Assembly: GCA_032358165.1 (NCBI GenBank)
Contig: JAALGY010000032.1
Location: 3,038,001 to 3,102,000, forward strand
DNA length: 64,000 nt
DNA from: Diplosphaera chodatii
Taxonomy: Eukaryota; Chlorophyta; Trebouxiophyceae; Prasiolales; Stichococcaceae
Direction: 5' to 3'
Both the position numbers and the translations under genes were made by a program. Positions 24,801 through 38,251 of this stretch are shown here, piece by piece. Below the pieces are notes generated by a model. The model saw only the letters and a program-made list of their open reading frames with translations. It searched no databases and was not told the DNA's origin. Each line of letters starts with the position of its first letter. Positions within the stretch are counted from its first letter, which is position 1.

Positions 24801-24895
24801 TGCCTGCCGGCATGACGCTGGTTGTGCTATATTGAGGGACACTTGAACGCAGGCAGCTGACCTTTTGGCGAACGACTGACTGCTGGAACCGTCAT
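18875..24895 (-). CDS. Multi-pass membrane class 3 lipase, array copy A
   Basis: Leftmost of four tandem paralogs. The N-terminal half has many hydrophobic segments in separate exons: [12 protein letters not shown] (24310-24370), [17 protein letters not shown] (24090-24150), [13 protein letters not shown] (23490-23550), [18 protein letters not shown] (23230-23300), [18 protein letters not shown] (22780-22850), [13 protein letters not shown] (22400-22450) and [15 protein letters not shown] (22220-22265). The C-terminal half is a class 3 alpha/beta-hydrolase: ISFRGTASW (21290-21320), nucleophile elbow GHSLGG (20764-20781), FGAPR-like [14 protein letters not shown] with the probable catalytic Asp (20495-20515), and DHIIASY with the probable catalytic His (20125-20145). 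By family this cleaves ester bonds of acyl glycerols or related membrane lipids; the substrate is unknown. A Ser/Gly/Arg-rich tail ends at TAA 18875. Copy A alone has a GC-AG intron at 21350-21467. The first exon ([11 protein letters not shown]) is tentative. Confidence 0.85.
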
Positions 24896-25307
24896 GGTCA
24901 ACAGCAGCAGTCGAATTGGCTTCTCTTGTTAGCATTCACGGGCGCTGTGCGGGGTAGGGCCACGCGATGCACTTCGCTGGCACATTGGGATGCGAGGCCT
25001 CCTTGCGGACCCCTTTTCTCACTATCTAGGGGCCTGTTGTCGGCCCAGCAGATCGCACATGACGCTGCCAAGTGGGACGTGGATACGGGTTACGCTTGCA
25101 CTGTGGCATTGAGATAGAAACTAGTACGAAGGGTGCATGCGACCCGTACCACAAATGAGCTGGCATGGTGAATTGGTGAATAGTGGAAGAAGCCGCTTCA
25201 CAGATTGGGTGACTACTACCATAGTTTACCTTTGCTCAGCTCAACCTTCGTACGTGAGACTCTGCGTATCATTCAGGCCCCTTCACTACCGTTCTGCCTG
25301 CCCAGGC
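24896..25307. other. Spacer between lipase copies A and B
   Basis: A 412-bp gap between the start of copy A and the stop of copy B, both on the minus strand. It must hold the 3' UTR of B and the promoter of A. No TGTAA, repeat or exon was seen. Confidence 0.4.
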
Positions 25308-28300
25308 TCACTGCACACTACGCTCCAGACCCTCTGCAATGCGTGGGATGCTGTTGCCATTGGCACCGCCGCCTCGGGTGCCCTCACAGCAGTCACCATC
25401 GCTGCCGTCTGGTGTGCCCGCAAGCGGCCGCAGCAGATCCAGCCGCTGAAAGGTGCAGGAGCTGGTGATCCCACTACGCCGATCAGCTGCTGCATGCCCA
25501 CTGCGGTCACCGCCCTCGCCATCAGGCCGCTGCAGTCGAGCCTCGGAGAGTGACCAGCCAGCCGCCAACCGTCTGAAAGTGCCGGACAGGCCAAGTGACC
25601 GCCCGGACTGCTGCGTTGCCTGCGGGCTGACTGGCGGCAGATCCGAGTACATGCGCATTGGAATGTTGCCATCATCGCTTGGCTGCGGAGGTGGATCCCG
25701 CTGCTGCACCGGTGGTGTTGGAGGCTGTGGCGGCTCGCCCTTCCGGTGCAAACCGGCCGGTCCCGCCTGATGTGCCTGATCTTCTGTGTTGCTGCTGCCC
25801 TCTGGTGGCTCCTGCACCGTGCCCGGGTAGACATGGAAAATGTGCCGGGGACCCATGCAGACGCTGGAAAGGCGTGGCATGCAGCAGTGGCACCATCAGA
25901 AGCAGTTTGATGGGGCCAATTCAGGATGGAGTGAAGCCCACCCATGAAAAGATGCTGGGGTCGCCAAGGAGCAAGCTGCCAGTGCCTGCTATTGAAGGAG
26001 ACACTGCTGTGGCACGGTCTGCCATGCCCATTGCAGTGAACGACATGCCCACCAGTTCGGTGACACGTGCCAGCAGTTCTGTCTCCTGCAGCCACGCAGT
26101 TACTAGATCACAATTGACAGCTCGAGGTGGCTCCATGCTTCGTGTCTGAGAAAGTGTTGCGACTAATTCACATAAAGGTCATCGTTGGCACAGCCGTCGG
26201 TGTCGTTCTGTGGACACGCCACACCTGCTTGTAGCGTGTATTGCCACGCTTGGACTCGCTAGGGGTCATCAGTCGGATGTCCTCCACGAGTGCCAACATA
26301 CCCTGCCACCGCAAAAGCACATACTGTGATCAGGAGCGTCATCAGAAGGGGTCGCGATATTGTGACGATGGTCAGCTTTGCCTACCCAACCCAAGGCAAG
26401 AACGATGATGAGTCGCAAGAGTATGTCCAGAATGATCGCAGGTGCTACTCAACAGACCTGCAGGGTCTCTTTGCTGCGGCTGCTGCTGTGCATCTGCTGC
26501 AGCATGACGGCCATCAGCGCCTGCAAAGTAAGTGGGCGGTGTCACCTCAGGGGCCTGACCTGACATCGGCACATGCTGCTGCACCATTGGAGGGCTGTGC
26601 CAAGCTGCAGACGAGTAGATGAGTCGTTGTGGCTAGGGCATGCCTGCTTGTATTTGGAGATGAGGTGATCCCGAGCCGAGCTCCGGAAGGGCACGTGATG
26701 CAAAGATACCTCCACATCCGATGGCCGAACCTGCAGTTGCCGGCAACAAGACCTTCAATGCGGTGGATGCTGCATTTCATGCTGGCTTTGCGAGGGACCA
26801 CAAACATTCGATGATTATTCTCAGCAAATGAACGTTCACAGGTCCATGCGGTTCCTCACCAGCATGCCCCCCTGCTTGAGAAGCACCCTGTGTCCAGGCC
26901 TTTTGAAGACAGCGAGCTTGCCACCACGTGTGACCAAATCCTGGTCTGCAGGCGCGGCAGTAAGCGTTGGGTTACGATGATGTATGTATACACAACATCA
27001 AAGGGAAGCCTTGCCCCATTCAGTTGTCCCACACTCGCCATTGATGATGTGCCAGGTGTCCTCAACAACACGGCTGTAGTCATCTGCAAAGGCGCGGTTC
27101 CCGGTGCGCGGTGCCCCAAATGTGTAGCAGCTGACAGCCAAGCTTGGGAAGCGTGCAGCGATGTCGTATGCCGCCAGGGTTGCCTGCAGGAACATGGCTG
27201 AACGCCATTGACTGCCACCATTCATGGAGGTGCGCCGGCAGAGTGACTGTGCATGTTCCAGGTCCGCTGCAACACCCCGAGGAGGCAAGGACCATGTGTT
27301 AAAGGAGCCATCATGCTCACCAGTGCGCCGCCCAGACTGTGACCTGCAAGAGCCATCAGTCAATGAGTGCACATTGAGAGTCAGGCAGTCCTGCCGGGTA
27401 TTCGGCCATGCGGATTTAATGGCAGCCAGGCACCAACATGTGACACTGAGCATGACATCACATGGGTGGGGAAGCAGAGAGTCGTCATGCTCAGTTACCG
27501 GTGACATACACTGTCATCTGCTTCACCCCGGCAGCTGCACTGTCTTCTGCAACCTTGCGGACCCGCTCCACGATCTTGGCATTCAAGCCGCTAGCTTGCC
27601 AGCTGCGGAGGAAGCCAGAATGCACATGCGGGCGACTGCCGAACACAGAGGTTCCTCTGCCTCTAGCTGGCGGGTGCTCTGCAGATCTCACCCAATTGAT
27701 CAGCATTGGAGCATAACACAGTTCACCACAACACGCCAAGCGGCAACAGCAAACAGCCCATTACAAACATGCTCGATCACCTCACCCTTGAGCCAGAATT
27801 GCAGGTCTGCAAGCACATCTGGCGGTGCCGCGGAAGGACAGCACAATGCGCTGTGCACTCCACGCCATCAGTGCCTTGGTGTCCTCAGCCGCCTCCCAAA
27901 GCAGCTCGAAAGTCTGGAGGTCGTACAGCTGCAGGCATTTGGCATTCATGTGTCATGCATCTGCATGTCTGGCAGCCTGCAAACGGCGTGGCAGAGCACA
28001 ATGCACCTTTGGCATGATCTCGTCACATTGGCACCTTCATGGCAGTCTCCACTGTGACGGACTGGTCCTGCAGACTTTCCTGCATGCCGTCACAGCATTA
28101 AGGGTTACTAACAACCTACAAGGTTTCCTGCTGAGAGTGCCAAAGCAGCCAGCCGTGGCAAACCCACCTCATGTCGATACATCTGCACACACCAAAGGAC
28201 CAGCGCTCAGCTGCGGACACAAATATGCATGCACGAGCAGAGGAATGTTGCTTCAGTGGTAAGCTTTCAATGGGCGATAACGCACCAACGTCGACCAGTA

Positions 28301-31300
28301 AAACAGCCGAATGGCAGTCTCAAAGCAGAACATCGGCGCAGTGCGCAGCTGCAGCGAGTGTTCCCATTGCATGCGCCGCCGGGCCAGCTTCTGCCTGTGG
28401 TCCAGCTCTGTCCAGGCAAACTCTTGAAGCCAGACCTGTGCATGCAGCAGCGTGTTTCAGGCACCCTTCTGAACCTTGTTGACCACGCTTCTTTCAGATG
28501 TGAGTTGGTCATTAACAGACACCTGAAGAGTGGGGGGTGTGCCGTCAGCAGGGTTTGTTGGCATGAAAGCAAGAGCACTGCACATAGCCTCGATGGTCAG
28601 CACCACCTGCACAAGAAAGAGCTAGCTACATTTGATTTGAGCATCAACTTGGTCGTCAACTTGCCTCTCTGGAAATCTTGTATTCAGTCTTGCAGCGTCT
28701 GAGGACATGAGTATTTTGACATCTACACACCGTGGTTGGCAGTGATCCCAGCCACGCTTCGACAAAAGATGCACAGCTGGTTGGGCGGACATAGCCAAGC
28801 AGAATAATGCAAACAAAGATGAAAAGCACTGGAAACCTGCAGCGCATGTACACATCAGCTCATCAGTAGAAAGCTGGTTTCGCTGGCTGCAATGTCATCG
28901 CGAACACTGCGCCACAGCACTGTCACGGTAGACAATGCAGCATGTGGCAGTATGTGGCACGATCGACCCCCATGGCCACGCACCCTTTGTTTCTGACCTG
29001 CGCTTATGAAAAAGGGTTCTCTTGCTTGGTGGCGCCTGACATACCACCGACCAGTGGGTGGTTCTAATCATCAGTGAGGCACTCTCCTAAAGATGGGCTG
29101 ACCTGGATACGGATGGACAGTGCGGCAATCCTGTGGTTGGCCTGACATCCTTTCACCAAAAGGCGCCACCCCCGCATGATGAGGACGAGCCAGGTCAGCA
29201 GGAACAGCAGCAGCACGCCATTGATGGCCAACTTCAGCCCAAACCTGGACAACGATCGCAGGCTGATTAATCCGGGCAAGCAGATCCTGCGAGCCTGTGT
29301 ACAGGTGGTGACAATTGGCAGTCTAACACAGTAATTTACGCTGTCTTTGAAAGGGGGCATGACAGGCTGCCGCGGTAGCACTTCCCTGCTGGCACGCGAA
29401 TCTCTCCCTCTGGCAGCTCTGATACTGCGGTCCATAATGACTCGTCTGCATCCAATGCAGGACAGCAGAGGTTTCAGGCGTGCCAGCTGCGCAGATGGTG
29501 GACAGCTGGTTCCTCCTGCTGTGCAGCAGAGCGCCAAGTGCATGTTGACAACTGCAAGTGCTCACCCAGCTGTAAGATTACACCAGTTGCCATAACAAGC
29601 AACGCATACAGCACCCAAAGCAGCAAATATGGCCAAAAGGCCATGTAAAAGGCGGGAGCGTCAATCCTGAGGGCGTCCGCATTTAGAGCTGCAAGCAGCA
29701 CAATCATACATGGACTGCTGGGTGGTAATGGCAATGATTGGGCCACAGTTTGCTTGGCAACCCCACCTGCAGCGTTATCCCAGGGCAGAACCGCATGTGC
29801 TTGAATCACGAAGCCGAAAAAGATCACCCCAAGGCACTGCAGCACACATACTTGGCACACTTTGAAGTGACTTTGTTGCGTCATGCTGTCCCTATGCTGA
29901 TGGGGACTGCCACGTTTCGATGTCATGGGCATGGCGCGTACCATCAGAGACACGCACCTGCTGTCGCACCACTGCGGCCCACCTTGCACCGGCTGAGAAC
30001 CAGGAGCAGTCCTGCCCAGCAAGCAGTGGAGACATTATTGCTCTGTGATGACTCAGGCACATGCTGCATACCGTGCCCAGGCACGCGCCTGCAGAGTTGA
30101 CTACAACTGGTCCTCTTATGTGCTGCTGATGGTGTTATCAGCAGCGCAATGGTGACTCACATCTACAAGGATATACACCGAAGGCCAGACGAAGAAGATC
30201 AGGTAGACACACTGTGCATGATACAGCAACTTCGTTCTGTTTGGTTCCAGGCCTGAGCAACGTCACAAACATTTCTCTCCAAAAAGCATTATAAGCTGCA
30301 GGTTCGGGAGCAGCAGTCATCTTGCCTGAACCAGCAGACTGCTGTATGTTATTGTGGCAAAGAACGCCCGCCGCTTTGCCCTGCCATGCAGCATGTTGAT
30401 GTTGCAACACTTAAATCTATCGATGTACAAGTGCAAGTGGGTCCACATACATGACCACTCACCACTTCTTGCCCGATATGTGCACGAGTCTGAGGCGGCA
30501 CCCGAAGATGATGGCACTGGTAAACGCCGCTGCTAGGCAGAAGGACCCAATCGTGATGTTTGCGATGAACAACGCTGTGCTTCGCAGAAACCAGTCCCCT
30601 TTCTGCAACACAGAGCACAGGTGGGCTCACATCCATCTGCACAGCACGTCCAGACCCAATGCATCGGTCAAATGCTCTGCAGCCGACTTTCCAGGGAATG
30701 CGGTTTTGCACACTGTTGCTGACCTTTCTGAATTTCAGCAGCGTCAGCAGCAGCAGAAAGAATGCCCCAATGAAGGCCACAGCCTTGGCAAACGCAACAC
30801 CCGCCTGAAGGCAGCAGAACACGATCTTTGCGTGATGATCTTGTTGATATTCGACAGACTGCACTTACAACGGTAACAATGCGTTGCTAGGGTGCCGTAC
30901 CCGAACTGAGCGGTCACCAGCACACTCAGTGCGCAGCACAACCTCATCCCCCGGGTGCTGAAAGCTGCACAGCTCTTCACACGCACATGACCGCGTGGGT
31001 TTGGCCAACAAACAGAGCAATCTCATGGTTCGCTCTCTGATGCTGTTCACCTGTGGTGCTGCGTGATGGGCAGCAGTGTGCTGGCGCCAGGGTCGCTGAA
31101 GCTGGAGGAGGCCAACGGGGCATCCAAACTTTCCTGATGACGTGCATGGCAGGAGGACGCCGCTGACTTCGGCGCAGGCATTAAGGTCGACGACAACGTG
31201 GCGAGGTGCTTCGACGTACTCGCTTGCTGAACTGTAGGTGACTATGCAAGAGCAGCTCTGCCGGCAGAGGCAAGGCAGGTTGACCCAAACCGGTTCGAAA

Positions 31301-31443
31301 ACACGCAATCAGGACCATGAACATGCAGAGTACAAGCTCCTGTTGCTGTGGAGGTACCTTCTTTTCGACAGTTGTCGCAGGAGGCCTTTTCAGCAAACTT
31401 GATGATCGACTGAGAGTTTTGGGCTTGCTTGTGTTTCGCGCAT
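25308..31443 (-). CDS. Multi-pass membrane class 3 lipase, array copy B, with apparent frameshift
   Basis: Second copy, same architecture as A. Membrane segments include FAKAVAFIGAFFLLLLTLLKF (30730-30790), GVIFFGFVIQAHA (29790-29830), WPYLLLWVLYALLVMATGV (29575-29640), LLLFLLTWLVLIMRGW (29170-29215) and FPVLFIFVCIILLGYV (28785-28840). The lipase half has VLSFRGTA (27821-27845), GHSLGG (27326-27343), [25 protein letters not shown] (26920-26950) and DHLISKY (26655-26680), so Ser, Asp and His are kept. A private intron (27184-27319) splits the helix after GHSLGGAL. Relative to A, C and D, 8 nt are missing right after FRGTA (27817-27820): upstream and downstream parts are then in different frames. 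Either the copy is broken or the assembly has an error here. The C-terminal tail (25308-25880) has IFHVYPGTVQEPP and a Ser/Arg-rich end. The first exon is uncertain; the ATG at 31443 is a guess. Confidence 0.8.
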
Positions 31444-31825
31444 TTAAGAGCTGGGCTTCATGACGACGGTCAACTGCGTGCTGAATGGGGGACGATTCAC
31501 CTACATATGCCACCGCCAGATAAGCCGCCGATGACTGTCACGATGTTGCGAGTTGTGGCGCATTTGACCACTACTAGTGCAAGCTGGCTGGCAGAGAACA
31601 ATCTATGTGACAAGGACGTTGGTGATCGTACGTTCGTACCAGGCTGGTGCAAAGGTCATTCGAGACACGAGGGCAATTACGTCGCAAGCATGGAGCTTGA
31701 GCGAGGTCTTGCACAGGCGGCAAGCTGCTCCAAGTCAACCTGCTGATGTCCTGCTCAGCCAAAGACAGTGGTCGGAGGCTGCCTATATGTGCCGATATGC
31801 ACCTAGGTGTGTGCCTAGCCACCCC
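31444..31825. other. Spacer between lipase copies B and C
   Basis: A 382-bp gap that should hold the 3' UTR of copy C and the promoter (and possibly the true first exon) of copy B. A minus-strand frame is open through 31350-31510 but has no ATG. No poly(A) motif was found. Confidence 0.35.
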
Positions 31826-34800
31826 TCAGCCCCCTTGCAAGCCGCGCCGCGAGAATTTGCCAGAGCTGCACACGCTGCTGGCACGGCCCACCGGCGCCAG
31901 ACTGCGCACTGAGGGCGGCTGCGACATCTGCGGTGCGGGCACAGAGTGCGTCCTACCCACCACAGACACAGACCCTGGCGGCCGCGCTGACTCGCGGGCC
32001 AGCTGGCCCAGGGTGATGGACGCCGTTCTGTGGGGTATACCCACTGCATCTGCGGCCCATGCTGCAACATCATCAACCCCAGCAGCGGGCTCGCTTGCGC
32101 CGCCTTCCTCACCAGCTGCCTCATGCTCCGGAGGAGTGGGCTGCACGGTCTCTGCCTCTGGCGTACCGCTGCCATCGCCAGAACTCGGTTCCTGCATGCA
32201 AGCACATCGACTGCATGACAGGAAGTCCTTGGTCGGTGTCGAGGAACGTACAACTAACATTCTGTGACATTCTGCAGCAGCAACAACATCACCTCCTCAA
32301 ACTCCACGAAGGCAGCGTGCTCTCGCAGTTGTGGCGGCAGCAGCATGGAGGCCGTGATGTTGCCGGACGCGCGGGCGGCCGCCAGCTCCGTCAGCCGGTC
32401 CATCAACTCGGCCTCCTGCGGCGACTGCTTCCTCGCCTGCCCCCTGTCCTGTACTTACCTCATGTCGAAAATTTGGTATACATACAACACCACTGGCTGA
32501 GGATCGGGGCATACACCTTGCTGCATTTCAAAGTGCAAGACACTGGTCGGAATGGCTCAATGGCACTGCACCTGCCGGCTGCCAGGCGCAGGCTGCAGGA
32601 TCTGAATGCCTTCCAGCAGCTCCATGACTCCCTGTTGAGGCGCACATTGCGTGCTGTGGCAAGCGAGTGCAGCTAGTTGGCAAGCAGCTGGATGTGACGC
32701 GGGCAGCACTCACGAAAGCGGCATGGCAGCTTGCCTGCATGCCATCCTGGAAGCGCTTGCTGCGGTCACACTGGTTCAGCAGCACCGACATCAGGCTGTT
32801 GCGGTAGGCCTTGAGAAGGTGGTCCCGGCCTGAGGCGCCAAATGGCACCTGGCGCAGCGATGTTTCGGCATACGACGGCCGCACCTGCATAAATGGGCTA
32901 CAACATGCTTTGGTATCAACTGGATCCTGCAGCAGTGCTGAATATGCACATTGCATCCGCAGCAAATTGCGTCCTGCAAACTGACCACCATGTCGCCTTT
33001 GGATAGCAAGACTCGGTGCCCCGCCCTTTTGTAAACCTGCATGCCCACACTTTGTCTGTCATCCCCCCTAGTATTGCAACAGTCAGCTGTCCACCATCAA
33101 GCTTTAGAGGAGTTGCATGGGTTCAGCAACATGGCAGGCTCACCCCAAACTTGCCTCCCCTCGTCACCAGGTCCTGCCAGCATGACGGTGAGCACGAGTG
33201 TGTGTGATGACAATGCCCTCATCATAAGCCTTGCCCCGTGCCGGCAGCAATATGAGCACATCCTGTCCTCAGCTACAGCCACATACACCTGCCCGTTGAT
33301 AATGTGGAAGGTGTCTGGCACAGCACGCTCGTACTCTGCCGCAAAGTAATGATTTCCAACTCTGCGGTGGCGCGAAGCTTGCAGTTGTCAAGCAAAATTG
33401 CCAGAAGGAACGGATTTGGAACGTCGGATCTGAAGTCCATGTTTAAAATGACGAGGTGTTTATTGCAGCTGCAAGTGCGTTGACCTTGGGCCACCGAAGG
33501 TGTAGCAGCTTATTGGAAGGTTTGGGTGTGCTGTGGCCAGGTCATATGCAGCCAGCTGCGCAAGTGCGCCTCCAAGACTGTGCCTGCAGTATGCAAGACA
33601 TGCAGTTGGCCAGTTGGCATTGCCCAGGTCATCTTCATCATTCAACCCAACTTCGCATAACTCACCCTGTGATGTACACATGGCGCTGGTGTGCCCCCGA
33701 TTCTGTAAGAATCTCCTGAACACGCTGCAACACGCGCTCATCCAGACCATTTGTTTTCCAGCTGCGCAGAAAGCCACTGCACGAAGGATATGTTTATCAG
33801 GCGATACTATAAAAATTTAGGATGAAGGCCCCATGCAAGTGCTGGTCCATACAACAGCTGCTCAGGGATGCTGTAGCCTAACCTGTGCACAGCTGGCCGG
33901 GTCCCCAGGATCGTGGTGCCCCATCCTTGACCCTTGGGGTACACTGCAGGGCGGCCATGTAAATGTCCAGTGCATGGCAGACTACACTCGCATGCTCCAT
34001 CTGCAAGCCTGGCGCCAAACCACGCACTCGCAGCGCAGCCATCGACAAGGCATGGCACGCGCGCTTCACCAGTCAGCCAGGCGGACAGGTCGGCCTTGAG
34101 GTTGGTCCACGATGAGGTGCCCCGGAATGACAGCACCACCGATTCCGGACCCCAGGCGAGGAGCACGCGGGTGTCAAGTGCCTTCTCTAGCAGCAGCTCG
34201 AAGTGGTGCAGCCCAAGCGCCTGCAGACAGCAGCAACTTTGCTGCTGATTGCAGCATGCAGTCATGTGGCGACATGCACATACGGTGGGGTGCAGCAATG
34301 GCTGCGCACGTCCACATGTTGCACACAGGGGAGAGTTTGGACCACAAGCATCGAGAGGAGAATGTCTGCAGTCTGGCTCTGCAGGTGTGCTACTGCGGTT
34401 CAGTGCTGACCTTCATGGCGGTTTCCAGTTGCTTGGCAGAGTTGTCAACAGACTCCTGCAAGAGGGTTGCACACATGCGTGTCATCAGTCCCTTGCCTCC
34501 GATCTGTGAACATCTGCATGCAAGCAGTTGCCTGGGAGCGTCATGTCATCAGGCATGCCATCAGGCACTTGGAGAGGCTGACTACGCTACAGCATATACT
34601 CGACAGCGCCGACAGAATGGGTGTACCTGCTCGTCGCTCTTGTAGACCAGCGCAGACCAGTGGAATAGGTGGATCGCACGCTCCATGCAGAACATGGGCG
34701 CATGGCGCAACGAGCCGCACTGTGAGATGCTAGCCTCCCGAGCTGCAAGCTTTCGCCGCAGGCCCCGCTCGGACCAGGCAAACACCTGCAGCCATACCTG

Positions 34801-37800
34801 CGCAAGAGGGGGAGTGCACAGCTGACAACGCAGGCATGTTCACTGAACTGCCGCAGGCTGCTGCTCGTGCCTTATATGTAATATGTCTGGCACAACAACC
34901 TGAAGGACCGGGGCACAGGCGTCTGGATCCTGGTAGATGAACATGCATGCTCCATCAGTTATCAGCTGTGCACATCTGGTGTATGCTTGGTGGTCTGAGC
35001 TAGTAGCCTGCACTGGTCGGGTTCAGGCGCACTGCAGCATGATGTCTGCACACCGTGGGCTCGAAGATGTAGGCGCCAACAACGCTCACCACCGTCATGA
35101 CAATCATCATCGGCAGCAGCGTCAGCCACGCTCCAATATACGACGAGCAGCTGTTCAGCTTGACAAGTGCCAGCAGTGCGACGCAGACGATGAAGAACAG
35201 GATCGGAAACCTGCAAGCCATCATCACAACACTGGACCCTACGCTTCAGCATGATATATGCGGAGGGTTGCAAGCTCGCTGATTAGGTTCTGCATGCATT
35301 CTTTTCTAACTTTTTGTACTTCAACTGGTGACACAAACCCTTTGTTGCGAATCTGCATGCGGCAAATAAAGCACAAGTCGACATCGACAACATGCAGCGG
35401 GTGCGAAGGGATGAACACAAAATCGATTGCAATTTCAATTGCATCGAGGAACAGTGCCAGCATGCGCACCTGGATCCGAACTGTAAGCTGGGACATGCGG
35501 TGCTGTGCACCATCACAGCATATGTGGTCAGCTCATGTCCGAATCATGGTCACATTTGGCACTGGCGGCATTGAAAGCAGGATGTACAAGGTGATGAACA
35601 TTGCTCGACAACGGCCGGTCTCACCTGGTTATATCCCCCGCGGGTGACCTGACGCAGTGCCCTTGCAATGAAGTATGCCCACCTGCACATGTGTACACTG
35701 GCCACTCAAGTGCACGGGGTGAATCTTGTCGACAAGTATCAGAGCTGTGCGAGATCTGCAACAAGAGCTGCATAACAGACACACAGCGCACATTAGCTGC
35801 GTCACGAGCAGGATGCTGAGGGAGGTGTATATGAGGGCAAGCCTGCAGTATAGCAGTCGTCAATCAGACACGGAGACACGAGTAAGCATCTGGTCACATG
35901 TGTGTACCGTCACACCAGCGTGCTGCTGCCTCAGCATCTGTAACTCGACCAAGGACTCACGGCACTCGGTCGACCCTGCAATCCACCCAAATACGCTTCC
36001 CCCGGCACCTCTCCAGAAAACTGGAGGGATTATGCCGGACCTCTGCAGCAACAAAGCTGCTGAGTGCATGCCCTGTCCAGATCGAACAACAGGGATCAGT
36101 CACTAAGTTTTTACGGCGTCTACTTGACCTTTGCACATGCACACGTCTGGAGCGCATAGAATGCGCTTGTGCTCACGTTGCTCCAGCAGGATGCCGATGG
36201 CCAGGACAATGCCCGCGTATACCAGCCTGCATGGCAGATTGCTTCGTGTGTATATCGCTAGTGCAGCCAGACGCTGCCTTGCGACCATGCAAGCAGGTAA
36301 CGCACGAGTCTGCTTTGGTGACCAGGGTGCGGACCCTCACCATGTACAAATTAGGTACCAGTAGACCCTGAGGAAGGGTCGGTCTACGACCAGGCTGTCC
36401 GCTTCTGGCGCCTTGGGGTTCACCCAGACATTGGCAGCATGTGCTTGCGCTGTAAAGTTGCAGAAGATCAAACCCCAGCACTGCAGCATGGGGTCAGAAC
36501 TACAACAGTCGGTAGACGGATGGGCCTGCTTGCTCGCAGACTGACCTTGCAGTCAATGTTGCAATGTGGGTGCGACACCTTGCTCTGCTCTCTGTGCCAT
36601 TTCAGGCAGCTCTGTTCTCACCTCCCACCTTATGATTGCCATCCACCTTGTGCTCAGACAGTCAACCACTCTCAGTATGGTTGCTACTGAAAGCAGACTG
36701 CTGTCATGATGGCCCATGACCACCATTCATAAGCCAAATTTAACAACACGTATTATCGACAGTTCTTACCAGATGAACGGGTCAAACCAGCCACAGTCCT
36801 TTGCCAGGATGTAAGCTGATGGCAAGATGAAGGTGACATCGTTGATGCACTGCAGGCATTACATCCACTCCCTTGAAAATATATATACAGCAAATGGTGG
36901 TTTGTCACAGCCACTGTCGGTGCTATACTGCAGCGCACATTTCAAGTAGAACTGCACCTGGACGACCAGCTGGAAGTAGCTGGTGAGGCAGAAGAACAGC
37001 CGCCTCCTTGACCTGTTCTGGCTCTGAAGGCATTGCTATCCAGCAACTTAATCTGTTGGAACATGTGTTGATGCTCAGAAGCAGAGGTGCGTGCCTGATG
37101 TACTCACCAACGCTTGCCGGATCTGGATGCCGTCATGATGCGCTGCCCGCCGAGGATGACGCCGGCGAACGAGAACAGGAAGCAGATGCTGCCAGTGCAG
37201 ACATACACAATGTAGATGCCCTTCTGGTCCAGCCACCACCTGTCGTGCTGCGCGGCACAGAAATGCAGCAGGGGATCGTCCCGCAATGCCAGGAGCAAGT
37301 AAAATCCATAAGAGCAAATGCATACACTGCTGCAAATTACAAGCAGCTGTGCTACATGGCCACTGTGTTTGTAATGACACTACGGGAAATGACACTACGG
37401 ACACACCTGTGTGAACTTCAGGGTGAAGAATGCGGCGAGGCAGGCAATGCCCAGAAAGGTGGCTGATCGTACGCACAGTATGGCGCCCTTCATACAGAGT
37501 ACGCAAAGGCGGCAATAACGACAGCAGCATGGCAAGTCGCAACTTGCTGGATGGGCAGATCAGTAGTTGGCACAATACAGCGCCCACCCGCACTTGGCGA
37601 TCGCTGGCGCACTCAACACGCAGCACCACCTCCTTCTGCGGGTCCCTGCAGCAACCCAACAATCAGATCAGCCAAGCTCTGCTGCGTGCGCAGCGCCTAT
37701 TCACCTCACGACTCCAGAGGTGACCACCACGTGCCAACTGTATCGCCAGGTCACTGCACCTGTAGCTGAGCGAGTGGGTGACCGGCAGGGTGCTGGTGCC

Positions 37801-38251
37801 AGCATTGCCCAGGCCGCTGGACTCCATTGGGGCAGCGCTGCGCTCGAAGTCGCTGGTCCAGCCGGAGGAGCCGGTCGACTGCCTGCTGGACACTGGGCTG
37901 ACGGAAGATAGAGAGTTCACGTGGCAGCCGCTGAGCCGCCGCACATCTGGCAGCGGCTGCACAGCGCCATGGGACGTCGGTTCTGGCGGCGCCTCAAGGT
38001 CGGGGGAGTCGGAAGCTGCTTCCTCCACGGCACATGATGCAGGTGCAGCTGCGCCGGCGGCTTCACTTGTTGCAGTGGCATGGCTGTTGCAGTCTGCGCA
38101 ATCGGCGCCAGCACTGCTTGCCTCTGGTGAAACTAGGCAAAACACCTGGTGTGCGTCTAGACGGAGGTCTGCGCGCAGCAGGGAACAAGCTGTGCATGGG
38201 CATCAGCAGGCCAGCGTTGAAAACAGGTAGCAAGTGTGACCATATGGACAT
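31826..38251 (-). CDS. Multi-pass membrane class 3 lipase, array copy C
   Basis: Third copy. The start MSIWSHLLPVFNAG (ATG 38251) is joined, in phase, to a long Ser/Pro/Ala-rich cytosolic-type N-terminus (37730-38100) by a 54-nt intron. Membrane segments include YIVYVCTGSICFLFSFAGVIL (37150-37215), GLIFCNFTAQAHA (36425-36475), LVYAGIVLAIGILL (36185-36230), FPILFFIVCVALLALV (35160-35215) and MMIVMTVVSVVGAYIF (35060-35110). The catalytic half shows LLAWGPESVVLSFRGTSSW (34105-34165), HSLGGALAQLAAYD (33540-33590), QDLVTRGGKFG (33140-33172) and DHLLKAY (32800-32825), a full triad. It lacks the RTGN extension seen in A/B after the FGGPR turn. Two introns differ from the paralogs: a private 106-nt intron at 33777-33882 (inside VHSGFL) and a junction slid by 5 nt before the catalytic Asp. 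The tail is Pro/Ser-rich. Substrate unknown. Confidence 0.84.
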
